Below, in pieces: positions 15,745 through 25,009 of a stretch of DNA of 64,000 bases. Position 1 is the first letter of the stretch; every line of letters starts with the position of its first letter. Under the pieces are notes generated by a model. That model had not been told where the DNA came from, ran no database searches, and saw only the letters and a program-made list of their open reading frames with translations. The position numbers and the translations under genes were made by a program. Origin of the DNA: Anaerozeibacter sp031551775 (lineage in GTDB: Bacteria > Bacillota > Clostridia > Christensenellales > Aristaeellaceae); assembly GCA_031551775.1 (NCBI GenBank), contig JAVBND010000021.1:5420-69419 (forward strand), given 5' to 3'.

Positions 15745-16230
15745 ATGTCCCTTGAAAGTGTCTCCCGTTTTTTCTCAGCGCGCGGCATGGCCGAGCGCGT
15801 GCTGGTCTTTGACACGTCGAGCGCCACGGTGGAATTGGCCGCTCAAGCGGTCGGCTGCGCGCCCCAAAAGATCATCAAAACCCTCTCATTCAAAAGTCCG
15901 GACGCGACCGGCTGCCTGCTGGTTGCCTGCGCGGGCGACGCGCGCATTGACAACGTCAAGTTCAAGAACCGTTTCGGCATCAAGGCGTCGATGCTCAAAA
16001 GCGACGAGGCGGTCGAGCTGACCGGCCACGCGGTCGGCGGCGTGTGTCCGTTCGTGGTCAAGGAAGGCGCGAAAATCTACCTCGACGAATCGATCAAGCG
16101 CTTCGATGCGGTCTACCCCGCCGCGGGCAGCGCCAACAGCGCCGTGCGCCTGACGCCCGGCGAACTCAGCGAACTTACGGGCGGCGAGTGGGTTGACGTG
16201 TGCAAGGACTGGGCCGGTGACGCGGTGTAA
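15745..16230 (+). CDS. ybaK: YbaK/EbsC family Cys-tRNA(Pro)-type deacylase
   Basis: A 161-residue protein of the prolyl-tRNA editing-domain family, which hydrolyses misacylated tRNA. The active-site region IIKTLSFKS (with the conserved Lys), CLLVACAGDARIDN, and the GVCPF and YPAAGSANSAVRL segments are in family order. The ATG has AAAGGAGG 8 nt upstream and a strong promoter. The exact specificity within the YbaK/ProX group cannot be set from sequence alone. Confidence 0.9.
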   Translation: MSLESVSRFFSARGMAERVLVFDTSSATVELAAQAVGCAPQKIIKTLSFKSPDATGCLLVACAGDARIDNVKFKNRFGIKASMLKSDEAVELTGHAVGGVCPFVVKEGAKIYLDESIKRFDAVYPAAGSANSAVRLTPGELSELTGGEWVDVCKDWAGDAV

Positions 16231-16263
16231 AGAGCCGGCCAAGGAAAAATAACCCGCATCAGC

Positions 16264-16292
16264 TTGATAAAGCGTTTTTCGCGCGCTATACT
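16264..16292 (+). promoter_or_regulatory. Sigma-A promoter for glyA
   Basis: TTGATA (16264-16269), 17-bp spacer, TATACT (16287-16292). The downstream glyA ATG is at 16333. The reading frame appears open into this promoter, which rules out the upstream TTG as the start of glyA. Confidence 0.78.
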
Positions 16293-16332
16293 TTCAAAAA
16301 CACTGAAATTCGGCCAAGGAGGATTTTCTCAA

Positions 16333-17571
16333 ATGCTGCAATACGAAGCCGTACGCAAAGCCGACCCCGAAGTCTATGAAGCCATGGAACTTGAGCTCAA
16401 ACGCCAAAAAGAGCATATCGAATTGATCGCCTCGGAAAACTTTGTAACCGAAGCGGTCATGCAGGCCATGGGTTCGCACCTGACCAACAAGTACGCGGAA
16501 GGGTATCCGGGCAAGCGGTATTACGGCGGTTGCGGTTATGTGGATGTGGTGGAAGATTTGGCGCGCGAGCGGGCGAAGGCGCTCTTTGGCGCCGAGCACG
16601 CCAACGTCCAACCCCACGCAGGCGCGCAGGCCAACCTCGCGGTCTATTTCGCGCTCCTCAATCCCGGCGACACCATCCTTGGCATGAACCTTAATCACGG
16701 CGGCCACCTGACCCACGGAAGCCCCGTGAACATGTCGGGCAAGTACTTTCACATCCTACCCTACGGCGTGCGCGAGTCGGACGAAACCATCGACTACGAA
16801 GCGCTTTATGACCTCGCCATGGAAAAAAAGCCCAAGCTGATCGTCGCGGGCGCGAGCGCTTACCCGAGGGCGATCGATTTTAAAAAATTCCGTGAAATCG
16901 CCGACCAATCGGGCGCCCTCTTCATGGTGGATATGGCCCACATTGCCGGACTCGTCGCGGCGGGCGAACACCAAAGCCCGGTGCCCTATGCCGACGTGGT
17001 CACCACCACCACCCACAAGACCCTGCGCGGCCCGCGCGGCGGCATGATCCTGTGCCGCGGCGAGTACGCGAAGGCCATCGACAAGGCGGTCTTCCCCGGC
17101 ACGCAGGGCGGCCCGCTCGAGCACATCATCGCCGCCAAGGCCGTGTGCTTCAAGGAAGCGGCGGCGCCGGAATTCAAAGCTTACCAGCGCCAGATCGTGC
17201 TCAACGCCCAGGCGCTCGCGACGGGCCTCATGGCTGAAGGCATCCGCTTGGTTTCCGGCGGCACCGACAACCACCTGATGCTGGTCAACCTGACCGGCAC
17301 CGGTGTGACCGGCAAGGAACTTGAGGCGCTCCTGGGCCTTGCCAACATCACGGTGAACAAAAACACCATCCCCTTTGAGACGCTCTCGCCCTTCATTACA
17401 AGCGGCGTGCGCCTCGGCACACCTGCGGTCACCACGCGCGGCATGAAGGAAGATGAAATGAAGAAGATCGCGTCGTTCATCGCGCGCATCATCAGAGACG
17501 GGGAGAACGCGACGCAAACCGTCCGGCAGGAAGTGCTCGCGCTGTGCGAGAACTTCCCGCTCTATCCGTGA
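16333..17571 (+). CDS. glyA: Serine hydroxymethyltransferase
   Basis: PLP enzyme that interconverts serine and glycine and charges tetrahydrofolate with one-carbon units. The 412-residue protein carries HIELIASENF, NKYAEGYPGKRYYGG, the PLP-lysine motif TTTHKTLRGPRGG, FPGTQGGPLEH and the C-terminal GVRLGTPAVTTRGM. AAGGAGG lies about 10 nt before the ATG. It leads a likely operon with dapF (28-bp gap) and rbsK (15-bp gap). Confidence 0.98.
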   Translation: MLQYEAVRKADPEVYEAMELELKRQKEHIELIASENFVTEAVMQAMGSHLTNKYAEGYPGKRYYGGCGYVDVVEDLARERAKALFGAEHANVQPHAGAQANLAVYFALLNPGDTILGMNLNHGGHLTHGSPVNMSGKYFHILPYGVRESDETIDYEALYDLAMEKKPKLIVAGASAYPRAIDFKKFREIADQSGALFMVDMAHIAGLVAAGEHQSPVPYADVVTTTTHKTLRGPRGGMILCRGEYAKAIDKAVFPGTQGGPLEHIIAAKAVCFKEAAAPEFKAYQRQIVLNAQALATGLMAEGIRLVSGGTDNHLMLVNLTGTGVTGKELEALLGLANITVNKNTIPFETLSPFITSGVRLGTPAVTTRGMKEDEMKKIASFIARIIRDGENATQTVRQEVLALCENFPLYP

Positions 17572-17599
17572 CCGCGAAGCGAAGCGAGGGGGGACAAAC

Positions 17600-18391
17600 G
17601 TGCGTTTTACAAAAATGCAGGGCATCGGCAATGACTACGTTTACGTGGACTGTTTTGCCGAGACCTTGCCCAAGCCGCCCGAGCATCTCGCGGTCGAGGT
17701 CTCGCGGGCGCACTACGGCATCGGCGCCGACGGCCTGATTTTGATCGGCCCCTCCGGTATAGCGGACGCTTCCATGCGCGTGTTCAACGCCGACGGAAGC
17801 GAAGCCATGATGTGCGGAAACGGCATCCGTTGCGTGGGCAAGTACCTCTACGACTCGGGTCGCGCGAAAAAAGATCAGCTCGTGATCGACACGCCCGCAG
17901 GGCTCAAGCACCTATCGCTGCAAATTGAGGGCGGCGCGTGCGTCGGCGCGACGGTTGACATGGGCGAGCCGGTTTTGGTGGGGGCGGTGACGGTCGGCGC
18001 CGCCGGGCGTGACTGGGCGCTTGTGCGCGTTTCAATGGGCAATCCCCACGCGGTAGCGGTGGTGGACGCCCTGCCCCAAGACGCGCTCTTCTTTGAAGCG
18101 GGCGCGGCCATCGAGCGCAACCCCATCTTCCCCGACCGCGCCAACGTCGAGTTCGCGCGCGTAACGGCGAGGGACGGAATTGAGATGCGCGTGTGGGAGC
18201 GCGGTTCCGGCGAGACGCTGGCCTGCGGCACGGGCGCGTGCGCGGTTCTCGCGGCGTGCGCGTCGCTGGGGCTTACAGACAAAGCGGCATACATCACCCT
18301 CAAGGGCGGTCAGCTTTTTATCGAATGGCGCGGCGACAGGCACATCTACATGACCGGCCCCGCCGTGACCGTGTTCACGGGCGAGTGGTAG
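17600..18391 (+). CDS. dapF: Diaminopimelate epimerase
   Basis: Converts LL- to meso-diaminopimelate for lysine and peptidoglycan synthesis. The 263-residue protein has both catalytic cysteine motifs, MCGNGIRC (about residue 73) and ACGTGAC (about residue 213), plus the N-terminal MQGIGNDYVYVD signature. The start is GTG with GAGGGGGG upstream. Presence of DapF implies meso-DAP synthesis in this organism. It is the middle gene of glyA-dapF-rbsK. Confidence 0.97.
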   Translation: MRFTKMQGIGNDYVYVDCFAETLPKPPEHLAVEVSRAHYGIGADGLILIGPSGIADASMRVFNADGSEAMMCGNGIRCVGKYLYDSGRAKKDQLVIDTPAGLKHLSLQIEGGACVGATVDMGEPVLVGAVTVGAAGRDWALVRVSMGNPHAVAVVDALPQDALFFEAGAAIERNPIFPDRANVEFARVTARDGIEMRVWERGSGETLACGTGACAVLAACASLGLTDKAAYITLKGGQLFIEWRGDRHIYMTGPAVTVFTGEW

Positions 18392-18406
18392 ACGAGGAGG
18401 AATACG

Positions 18407-19333
18407 ATGAACCGCATTTGCGTACTCGGAAGCATGAACGTCGATATGACCATGACGGTTGCGCGTTTTCACGCGCCGGGCGAGAGCCTCATTGCCGAGA
18501 AGCTCGAAATCTTCACCGGCGGCAAGGGCGGCAACCAGACGGTCGCGTGCGCGCGGCTGGGCGCGGAGGTTTCGATGATCGGCTGCGTGGGCGAGGACTC
18601 CAACGGGCAGATGTACATAAACGTCCTCAAGAAAGAGGGCGTTGACACCGACGGCGTGACGGCTACGCCCGACGCGCCAACCGGCGTCGCGATGATCGAG
18701 GTGGACCACAAGGGCGAGAACCGCATCGTGGTGGCGCTGGGCGCGAACTACGCCATGACGTGCGACATGGTTGGCGCCAAGGCCGATTACCTGAAGCGGG
18801 ACGTGTGCCTGTTTCAGATGGAAAACCCGCTCGAAGTGGTGAACCACGCCATGGCCTTGGCCAAGCAGGCGGGCTCCATTGTGGTACTCGATCCCGCGCC
18901 GGTGCCTCTTGTCCCCATCCCCGATGCGCTTTTTGCGCTTTGCGATTACGTGACGCCCAACGAAACCGAGCTCAACCTGCTGACCGGCCTGCCGGTTGAC
19001 ACCATCCAAGAGGCCGCCAAGGCCGCGATGGTCCTCATCGGGAAGGGCGCCAAAGCGGTCATCAACAAGCGCGGCGGCCAGGGCGCGTTGCTCGTCACCA
19101 AGGACGGCCACCGCCTCTTCCCCGGCTTCAAGGTGGCTGTCGTAGACACCACCGCCGCGGGCGACTCGTTCAACGCGGGGCTCGCCGTGGGGCTTGCCAA
19201 GGGCTATTCCATAGAGGACGCGATGCTTCTGGCCAACGCCGTTGGCGCGCTGTCCACCACCGCATCCGGCGCGCAGGCGGCCATGCCGACCTTTGAAGCG
19301 GCAAGCGCCCTGATCGCGGCAAGCGCGCTGTAA
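18407..19333 (+). CDS. rbsK: Ribokinase (PfkB family)
   Basis: Phosphorylates ribose at O5. The 308-residue protein has the ribokinase N-terminal pattern (SMNVDMTMTV, FTGGKGGNQTVA), the PNETELNLLTG segment and the ATP-site/anion-hole signature DTTAAGDSFNAGLAVGLA with the catalytic Asp. GAGGAGG lies before the ATG. Ribose is the best guess because of the GGKGGNQ motif, but related PfkB sugars cannot be excluded. It ends the operon and is followed by a strong terminator. Confidence 0.93.
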   Translation: MNRICVLGSMNVDMTMTVARFHAPGESLIAEKLEIFTGGKGGNQTVACARLGAEVSMIGCVGEDSNGQMYINVLKKEGVDTDGVTATPDAPTGVAMIEVDHKGENRIVVALGANYAMTCDMVGAKADYLKRDVCLFQMENPLEVVNHAMALAKQAGSIVVLDPAPVPLVPIPDALFALCDYVTPNETELNLLTGLPVDTIQEAAKAAMVLIGKGAKAVINKRGGQGALLVTKDGHRLFPGFKVAVVDTTAAGDSFNAGLAVGLAKGYSIEDAMLLANAVGALSTTASGAQAAMPTFEAASALIAASAL

Positions 19334-19348
19334 TGCCAATCCACTGAC

Positions 19349-19396
19349 AAACCTGCCGCCGCGTCCGAAAGTGGGCGCGGCGGCAGGTTTTCGTTA
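19349..19396 (+). terminator. Intrinsic terminator after rbsK
   Basis: A 13-bp GC-rich stem (about 19351-19363 with 19376-19388) followed by TTTTCGTT. Clear rho-independent form at the end of glyA-dapF-rbsK. Confidence 0.88.
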
Positions 19397-19549
19397 TTTC
19401 CAAATAAAAAAGCGGCCGCGCCGCTGTACTTCCCCTGCCTACGACTATACTATACCATAAACGCCGCGAAATTTCAAGACTGTTCATTCCCGGCCCGTTG
19501 TGTTACCCTATAGCAACCCGGCTCATCATACGGAAACGAGGTGTTGCCT

Positions 19550-21802
19550 TTGAACACAGGACCTGAGTTCGCGCGCGAGCAAGCGCATCTTGACGGGGTA
19601 CTCGCCGTTGTCCGAGAACAACTGCTCAAGGCGCTGCAATCGGGCGAAGCGCGCTACGATGAACTGGTACTGGCGCGGCAGGAACTCAATGAGCAAACCG
19701 AGCAAATGTTCAGAAACCTCAACTCCGCCCAAGGGTTCGAGGAACTGGCCAACCTCAATCAATTGGCGCAACCGCTCTTCGTCGATCAGCGGCTCAGCGA
19801 AATGGGCTTAAAGCACATTGAAGCGCTTCGGCGCATGGCGGACGCGCCCTATTTCGCGCGCATCGACCTCAAGTACGAAGAGGGCGACACCGAGAAAACC
19901 TACATCGGCCGCGCGGCGCTGAGAAGCGGGGCGTCGGGCGAAATCCTGGTCACCGACTGGCGCGCGCCCGTCGCCAGCGTTTTTTACCGCTACGGCGTAG
20001 GCAGCGCGCGCTATGACGCGCCCGCCGGGACGGTCGGCTGTGAAGTGCTGCTCAAGCGCCAGTACGAGATCGTGCGCGGCGCGCTCAAATACTGCTTCGA
20101 TGCCGATGTCGAGGTCCAGGACGAGTTCCTGCGCAGCCTTTTAAGCCGCAACGCTTCCCCGCAGATGAAAGCCATCGTCGAAACCATACAGCGCGAGCAG
20201 GACAGCGCCATCCGCGACATGGAACACGATTTGCTCATGGTGCAGGGCGCGGCGGGCAGCGGCAAGACCTCGATCGCGCTGCACCGCGTGGCGTACCTGA
20301 TGTTTGAGGGGCTCGCCTCGCGCCTGTCGGAGAAAAACATCCTGATCCTCTCCCCCAACGCGCTCTTTGAGCGCTATATTGAAAACGTGCTGCCGGAACT
20401 GGGCGAAAAAAGCGTCGATTCCGTGACGCTTGAGCGCTTGCTCGAAGCGCGGCTGGGCGGCCGGGTCGAAACGCGCATCGACCGCTTTGAGGCGCTGTGC
20501 CTGGCCGATCGCGAACGCCGCGGCCTTCTGCGCGCGGCTTGCGCATTCAAGGGCTCCCGCGATTTTCTCAAAATCCTGGACCGCTTCATCGAAGCGCTGC
20601 CCCGGCGCGTGATTGCGTTTGAAGATGTCTACTACGCCGGGCGCGTGATCGCAACGCGCGAGGGCTTGCGCGCGCGCGCGTCGAGAAGGGGCGGGAAGCT
20701 CCCGCTGGGCGTCGAGCTCGTGCGCATGGAAAAAGCGCTGTGGACGGCGGTCCATGAAAGGCGCGCCGAGCGCCTTGACGCCCTTCGCGACTGGGCGCGC
20801 ACGCTGCCTTGGCATGTGCTCGAGGTGGACGCGTTTGCGCGCGCCTGCTCGATTTTAGAGTGCCGCGCGCTGGCGCGGCGCATCCGGCGCTTTACGTGCC
20901 TTGACGCCCGCGCGCTCTACCGCCTCCTCATGTCGGACGCGGGCGCGTTTGGCCGTTTGGCGCGGGGGCTCAATCTGCCGGACGGGCTTGACGGCATGCT
21001 TGAGGATACCCGCGCCGCGCTGGACAAAGACCGCCTGACGCTTGAAGACGCTTCCGCCATCGCATACCTCGACATTCGGCTGATGGGTGCGGGCTCCATG
21101 TACCCGGACATCCGCCAGCTCGTAATCGACGAAGCCCAGGACGTAAGTGAATTGCAGTTCGCGCTTATGAACCTCATCTTTCCGCGCGCGCGGCTGACGG
21201 TGCTGGGTGATGTCCATCAAGCCATCGACCGCGAAGCGGATATGTCGCATTACGAAAGCATTCGCCGCGCGTTGCCCAGGCCGCGATCGGCGCTGGTGAC
21301 GCTCGACAAGAGCTTCCGCTGCACGCGGGAGATCCTGCGCTTCGCTTGCCGCTTCCTGGGCCCCGACGTCCGCATCGAGAGCTTCAACCGCACGGGCGAA
21401 GCGCCGCGCGTGACCGGCGCAAAAAGCCGCGCGGAGCTTGAGCGTGAAATCGCGCGGACGGTTGAGCGCCTTAGGCAGACGGGCTGCGGCTCCATCGCGC
21501 TCATCACCAAGACGGAGCATGACGCGCGCGATTGGCACGCGCGGCTCTTCGCCATCCCCGACCTGCGCCTGATCGAGGGCTATGAAGCCGCGCGGGGCGC
21601 GTTCGTCATACCGCTCGCGTTGTCAAAGGGGCTTGAGTTTGACGCGGTGCTGGTGCTGGACGCGGATGATGCGCACTACGCCCAGCCGGAGGACAAGCAA
21701 TTGCTCTATGTCGCATCGACGCGCGCGCTGCACGATCTGAGCGTGTTTTATGAAGGCGCGCCCAGTCCCTTTCTGCCGCTTCCAAAGGAGGTGCAGCCAT
21801 GA
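19550..21802 (+). CDS. helD: HelD-type UvrD-like ATPase (RNA polymerase recycling factor)
   Basis: HelD is a superfamily 1 helicase-like motor that removes stalled RNA polymerase from DNA. The roughly 750-residue protein has a long N-terminal coiled coil (about 10-95), the HelD segment VTDWRAPVASVFYRYG, Walker A GAAGSGKTSIALHR (about residue 230), DEAQDVSELQF and the C-terminal YVASTRALHDLSV. The start is taken as TTG at 19550, with GAGGTG 6 nt upstream; in-frame GTG (19541) and TTG (19544) just upstream overlap that site. It overlaps the next gene by 4 bp (ATGA), so the two are co-translated. Confidence 0.92.
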   Translation: MNTGPEFAREQAHLDGVLAVVREQLLKALQSGEARYDELVLARQELNEQTEQMFRNLNSAQGFEELANLNQLAQPLFVDQRLSEMGLKHIEALRRMADAPYFARIDLKYEEGDTEKTYIGRAALRSGASGEILVTDWRAPVASVFYRYGVGSARYDAPAGTVGCEVLLKRQYEIVRGALKYCFDADVEVQDEFLRSLLSRNASPQMKAIVETIQREQDSAIRDMEHDLLMVQGAAGSGKTSIALHRVAYLMFEGLASRLSEKNILILSPNALFERYIENVLPELGEKSVDSVTLERLLEARLGGRVETRIDRFEALCLADRERRGLLRAACAFKGSRDFLKILDRFIEALPRRVIAFEDVYYAGRVIATREGLRARASRRGGKLPLGVELVRMEKALWTAVHERRAERLDALRDWARTLPWHVLEVDAFARACSILECRALARRIRRFTCLDARALYRLLMSDAGAFGRLARGLNLPDGLDGMLEDTRAALDKDRLTLEDASAIAYLDIRLMGAGSMYPDIRQLVIDEAQDVSELQFALMNLIFPRARLTVLGDVHQAIDREADMSHYESIRRALPRPRSALVTLDKSFRCTREILRFACRFLGPDVRIESFNRTGEAPRVTGAKSRAELEREIARTVERLRQTGCGSIALITKTEHDARDWHARLFAIPDLRLIEGYEAARGAFVIPLALSKGLEFDAVLVLDADDAHYAQPEDKQLLYVASTRALHDLSVFYEGAPSPFLPLPKEVQP

Positions 21803-22089
21803 TCTTTGCGAATGTGCGCCGAATGATGGCGGAAATTACCGGCGCGGGCGAAGAGGAAATCGCGCCCGGCACGCACCTGTCCCGCTCAAACGGGGTCGAT
21901 GCCACGGCGCTGGCCAAGCTTGTGATGAAGTGCGAGCACGCGTTTCGCGTCACCATACCGGACGAGGATGCCGCCTTCTTCGGGGATGTCGGCGATCTCG
22001 TCAGCGCCATAGAAGAAAAGCTCGCCGATGGCCGCGAGGACTACGTTGCGGTTAAAGACGACGACCGCACGGCGTGGTACTACGAGTAA
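21799..22089 (+). CDS. Acyl-carrier-protein-like protein lacking the phosphopantetheine serine
   Basis: A 96-residue acidic protein whose middle aligns with acyl carrier proteins: the helix II region LVMKCEHAFRVTIPDEDA corresponds to the ACP segment that reads LVMALEEEFGIEIPDEDA in standard ACPs. The DSL motif that carries phosphopantetheine reads DAT here, so the attachment serine is replaced by Ala. It therefore probably cannot be a normal carrier. AAAGGAGG precedes the ATG, which overlaps the helD stop. The pairing with helD suggests a protein-interaction role, but this is inference and the function is unknown. Confidence 0.75.
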   Translation: MIFANVRRMMAEITGAGEEEIAPGTHLSRSNGVDATALAKLVMKCEHAFRVTIPDEDAAFFGDVGDLVSAIEEKLADGREDYVAVKDDDRTAWYYE

Positions 22090-22106
22090 ACCGCCAAAAC
22101 CAAGGA

Positions 22107-22136
22107 GCCGCGGCGCTGCTTTGTCAGCGCCGCGGC
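22107..22136. terminator. Bidirectional hairpin between convergent genes
   Basis: A perfect 12-bp GC-rich stem (22107-22118 with 22125-22136) with a 6-nt loop, between the ACP-like gene (plus) and the flavoprotein gene (minus). The flanking T runs are weak (TTCAGCTT), but the position supports termination from both sides. Confidence 0.7.
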
Positions 22137-22158
22137 TTCAGCTTATCAAGCTTGCGGT

Positions 22159-23949
22159 CTATTTCGCGCCCAGCGCGTAATTTGCCGCGCTCTCGCCCGC
22201 GATCTTGCCCCAGACGATGGTGCTGGTGTTGGCCAGGCCGCCGATGTTCGCGCTGCCGCCGATGTTCGCGCCGCCCGCCAACTCGCCGCCTTCATACAGG
22301 CCCGGGATGGGTTCGCCCGCCTGGCTCAGCACCTGCGCGTTTTCATTCATCAGCGGGCCGCCCTTGGTCAGCATGACGTAGGGGCATGTTTTCAGGGCGT
22401 AGAACGGGCCCTTGAGTTCGACCATCGACTCGGCGGGGCGGCCAAACGCCTGATCCTCACCCGCCTGGGCGTAGCCGTTGTAGGTTTCGACCGTTTGCTT
22501 GAGCGCATCGGCGGGAACGCCGATCTTGTCCGCCAGAGCCTCAACGGTATCCGCCTTGACCACGCAATTTTCCGCCGCGAGCAGCTCGTCAAACTTCGCC
22601 CAGCCCTCGTCCTTTGAAATGATCGAAGCCTCGCCCGCTCGCATTTCCTCGGTCAGGATCATGTAGATCAGGTTGTGCGGCGCGCCGGCGTAAGCCGCCT
22701 TGCGCTCGCTGTCAAGGGCGCCAAACTCATTGACCACGCGCTCGCCGTTTGCGTTCACCCAGATCACGCCCGGGTACTCCATCACGACGGCCGTGGCGGT
22801 CACATCAAAGCCGCCCACCGGCACCGCGCCGGGATAGGCAGGCAGGTAGTCCATGTTGCTGAACTGCGCGCCGGCTTTTTCGGCGAACGCATAGCCGTCG
22901 CCCGTCACGAAGGAGGGCGCCATGGTCAGCACGTTTTCATAGTTGTACTTGTGCAAAAGTTCCTCGTTGTGGCCGTAGCCGCCGGTGGTCAGTATGGTGG
23001 CCGGCGCGCGGTACTCGGTTCCATCCTCCAGCACAACGCCCTTGACCGCCGCGTCCTCTACGATGATGTCCTTCACCTGCGTGTTCAAAAGTACGCTCAC
23101 GTTGCCCTTTTCGACCTGCGCCTCGAGCACCGGGATGATCTTCTCGATGATCGCCTTGCCGTTTCCGGTGACACGGTATTCGCGCGCCACGTTGAAGGCG
23201 TCATAGGAAGCCGACATCTTGGGTTCGCGGTCGCCGAAATCAGCGCCCAGGCTGTCCAGCCAATCGACTGCGGCGGCGGCGTTTTCGGTGTGCTTGCGGG
23301 TCAGTTCGGGAACGTTGGTGCCGCCGCCCATGCGCACGATGTCCTCGGCGAAGTTCTCCGGCGAATCGGTGACGCCCGCGTCGATCTGCATCTGAGCGCC
23401 CGCCGCCGAGGTGGTGCCGCCCGCAAAGCGAATGGAGCCGCCCAGCGCGTCGTTCTTTTCAATCAGGTAGACCTTTGCGCCCTGTTCGGCGGCGGCAATC
23501 GCCGCGTTGATGCCGGTCGAACCCGCGCCCACAATGATGACATCGGGATTTTCAAAGGCAGGTCCCGCCGCTTCTTCGGCAGGCGCTTCTACCTTGACCA
23601 AATCTTCCGCTTTCAGCCCCGCCTGCTCAAGCGCGGAAGCGGCCGCTTCGCGCACAGCGTTTGTGGTCAGCGTCGCGCCCGCCACGCCGTCCACGTCGAT
23701 CGAGTTGGTATTGACCATCGCCAGCGGCATCTTTTCTATGGCGACTTTGCCAATGCCGTCGGTTTCCTGATCGCCCACTGCGCTTGCTTGGGCAATCACG
23801 CCACCCTCAATCGTCAGCGTCACACTGACATCGCCGCCAAATCCCTTGGCGGTACCGGTGACCTCCTGCGCCAGCGCCGCAACGCTCAGAATGAGCGAGA
23901 GCACCAGGGCCAGCAACAAAAACAGGTTGGTTTTGCGCAATTCAGACAC
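22159..23949 (-). CDS. Exported FMN-binding / FAD-dependent fumarate-reductase-like flavoprotein
   Basis: A roughly 596-residue protein with a signal peptide (hydrophobic LFLLLALVLSLILSVAALA), an FMN-binding domain (about 30-105, attachment-type motif DGVAGATLTT), and a flavocytochrome c/fumarate-reductase-like FAD domain (DVIIVGAGSTGINAAIAA, VTGDGYAFAEKAGA, VNANGERVVNEFG). Such proteins reduce fumarate, urocanate or other alkenes outside the membrane and carry FMN on a Thr added by ApbE. The substrate is not known. The start is uncertain: GTG at 23949 is given; TTG at 23940 would give a shorter signal peptide and sits at a better distance from GGAAGGG. An earlier GTG lies upstream of the promoter -10 box and is excluded. 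Confidence 0.9.
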   Translation of the reverse strand: MSELRKTNLFLLLALVLSLILSVAALAQEVTGTAKGFGGDVSVTLTIEGGVIAQASAVGDQETDGIGKVAIEKMPLAMVNTNSIDVDGVAGATLTTNAVREAAASALEQAGLKAEDLVKVEAPAEEAAGPAFENPDVIIVGAGSTGINAAIAAAEQGAKVYLIEKNDALGGSIRFAGGTTSAAGAQMQIDAGVTDSPENFAEDIVRMGGGTNVPELTRKHTENAAAAVDWLDSLGADFGDREPKMSASYDAFNVAREYRVTGNGKAIIEKIIPVLEAQVEKGNVSVLLNTQVKDIIVEDAAVKGVVLEDGTEYRAPATILTTGGYGHNEELLHKYNYENVLTMAPSFVTGDGYAFAEKAGAQFSNMDYLPAYPGAVPVGGFDVTATAVVMEYPGVIWVNANGERVVNEFGALDSERKAAYAGAPHNLIYMILTEEMRAGEASIISKDEGWAKFDELLAAENCVVKADTVEALADKIGVPADALKQTVETYNGYAQAGEDQAFGRPAESMVELKGPFYALKTCPYVMLTKGGPLMNENAQVLSQAGEPIPGLYEGGELAGGANIGGSANIGGLANTSTIVWGKIAGESAANYALGAK

Positions 23950-23985
23950 TTCCCTTCCACGCGATAGGGCCGATGACCCTCCTTT

Positions 23986-24016
23986 ATTATACCGCAACAT
24001 GGTATACACAGGTCAA
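23986..24016 (-). promoter_or_regulatory. Promoter for the flavoprotein gene
   Basis: Minus strand TTGACC (24011-24016), 19-bp spacer, TATAAT (23986-23991). The spacer is longer than ideal. It decides that translation starts downstream of about 23978. Confidence 0.55.
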
Positions 24017-24059
24017 GCGCCGGGCATGTTTTTTCAATATTTTAATATTGAAGCAAAAT

Positions 24060-24935
24060 TTAGTTAACGCGTTCAAACCCGCAGCACCGGCCATGCGCCA
24101 TGAGCACGCTTCTCCCGCTTTCGCGCAGGACCACGTCCAGTTCACAGCATGGCGCTTCGGTGATCAGGCGGCTCATCTTTCCCATCATGGGCGCGCGTAG
24201 TTCGCAGCCTTCGCGGTAGTTCACATCCGCCGTGAGGGCGAGCTTCCCCTGCTTCACTTCTACCTGGTACCGGCCCGGGCTCTCGCGCTCACCGGCAATC
24301 CTCGCCAAGCGATAGGTTGCGATTCGGCGCTGCTCGCCGCCCAGTGTGACCACGCCGATGATCCCGGTGAACCTTGCGCCCAGGAACGGAATTTCGGCCA
24401 CCGCCAGCATGAGGGACGCGTCTGCTCGTTCCTCAAAATCGTGGCATTCCATCCACACCCACCTGCGCGGGAACGAACGTCCCCAGTCCATCTCGATGTA
24501 CCCGCTGCCCCCGTCAAACAGGATCTTTTCCCCTTCCAGCTGAGCATAACCGTCTACAGCGTGGCGCAGGCTGACGACGCCGTGAAAGCACTCCATAAAC
24601 GGCACGTGGCGAAAGGGACCCATGATGTCGCCGCCCGCGAGCGGCGTGATGGGCCCGTACCGAAATTCCGCCCTGACGCCGTCCAGCGCAAGCGACATCC
24701 CTTCGCGGGAGAACCGGTTGTCCCCGATCCTGATCATGAGCGCGTCCTCGCGCACCCACAAGCGGTCATGCGGAAAGGAAAAATACCGCGCGTGTCCGTT
24801 TGAAATCGTCTGAATGAACGCTTCCTTGTTTCCTCTTTCGTCGATCGCATAGCCCGGAATCGCGGCGAATACCGCTTCACCGGTCCGGTGTTTAAAATAC
24901 CATCCCTTGAAAAAACGCCGCCGCTTTAGCGCCAA
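24060..24935 (-). CDS. Tocopherol cyclase-like family protein
   Basis: A 291-residue protein resembling the bacterial tocopherol-cyclase-like family: FFKGWYFKHRTG at the N-terminus, SYIE-type motif read here as SGYIEMDWGRSFPRRWVWMECHDF, and a C-terminal beta-rich part. Plant tocopherol cyclase closes the chromanol ring, but Firmicutes lack tocopherol synthesis, so the activity here is unknown and probably differs. The start is taken as TTG at 24935 with GAGGTG 6 nt upstream; upstream in-frame codons overlap the divergent gene. It faces away from the FAD-Rieske gene across a 74-bp interval. Confidence 0.8.
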   Translation of the reverse strand: MALKRRRFFKGWYFKHRTGEAVFAAIPGYAIDERGNKEAFIQTISNGHARYFSFPHDRLWVREDALMIRIGDNRFSREGMSLALDGVRAEFRYGPITPLAGGDIMGPFRHVPFMECFHGVVSLRHAVDGYAQLEGEKILFDGGSGYIEMDWGRSFPRRWVWMECHDFEERADASLMLAVAEIPFLGARFTGIIGVVTLGGEQRRIATYRLARIAGERESPGRYQVEVKQGKLALTADVNYREGCELRAPMMGKMSRLITEAPCCELDVVLRESGRSVLMAHGRCCGFERVN

Positions 24936-25009
24936 ATGACTCACCTCATGACTAGTATGGCCAGCCTTTGCCCACAATAGTTTCTTGACGATTGTTTTTG
25001 AGGTGACGT

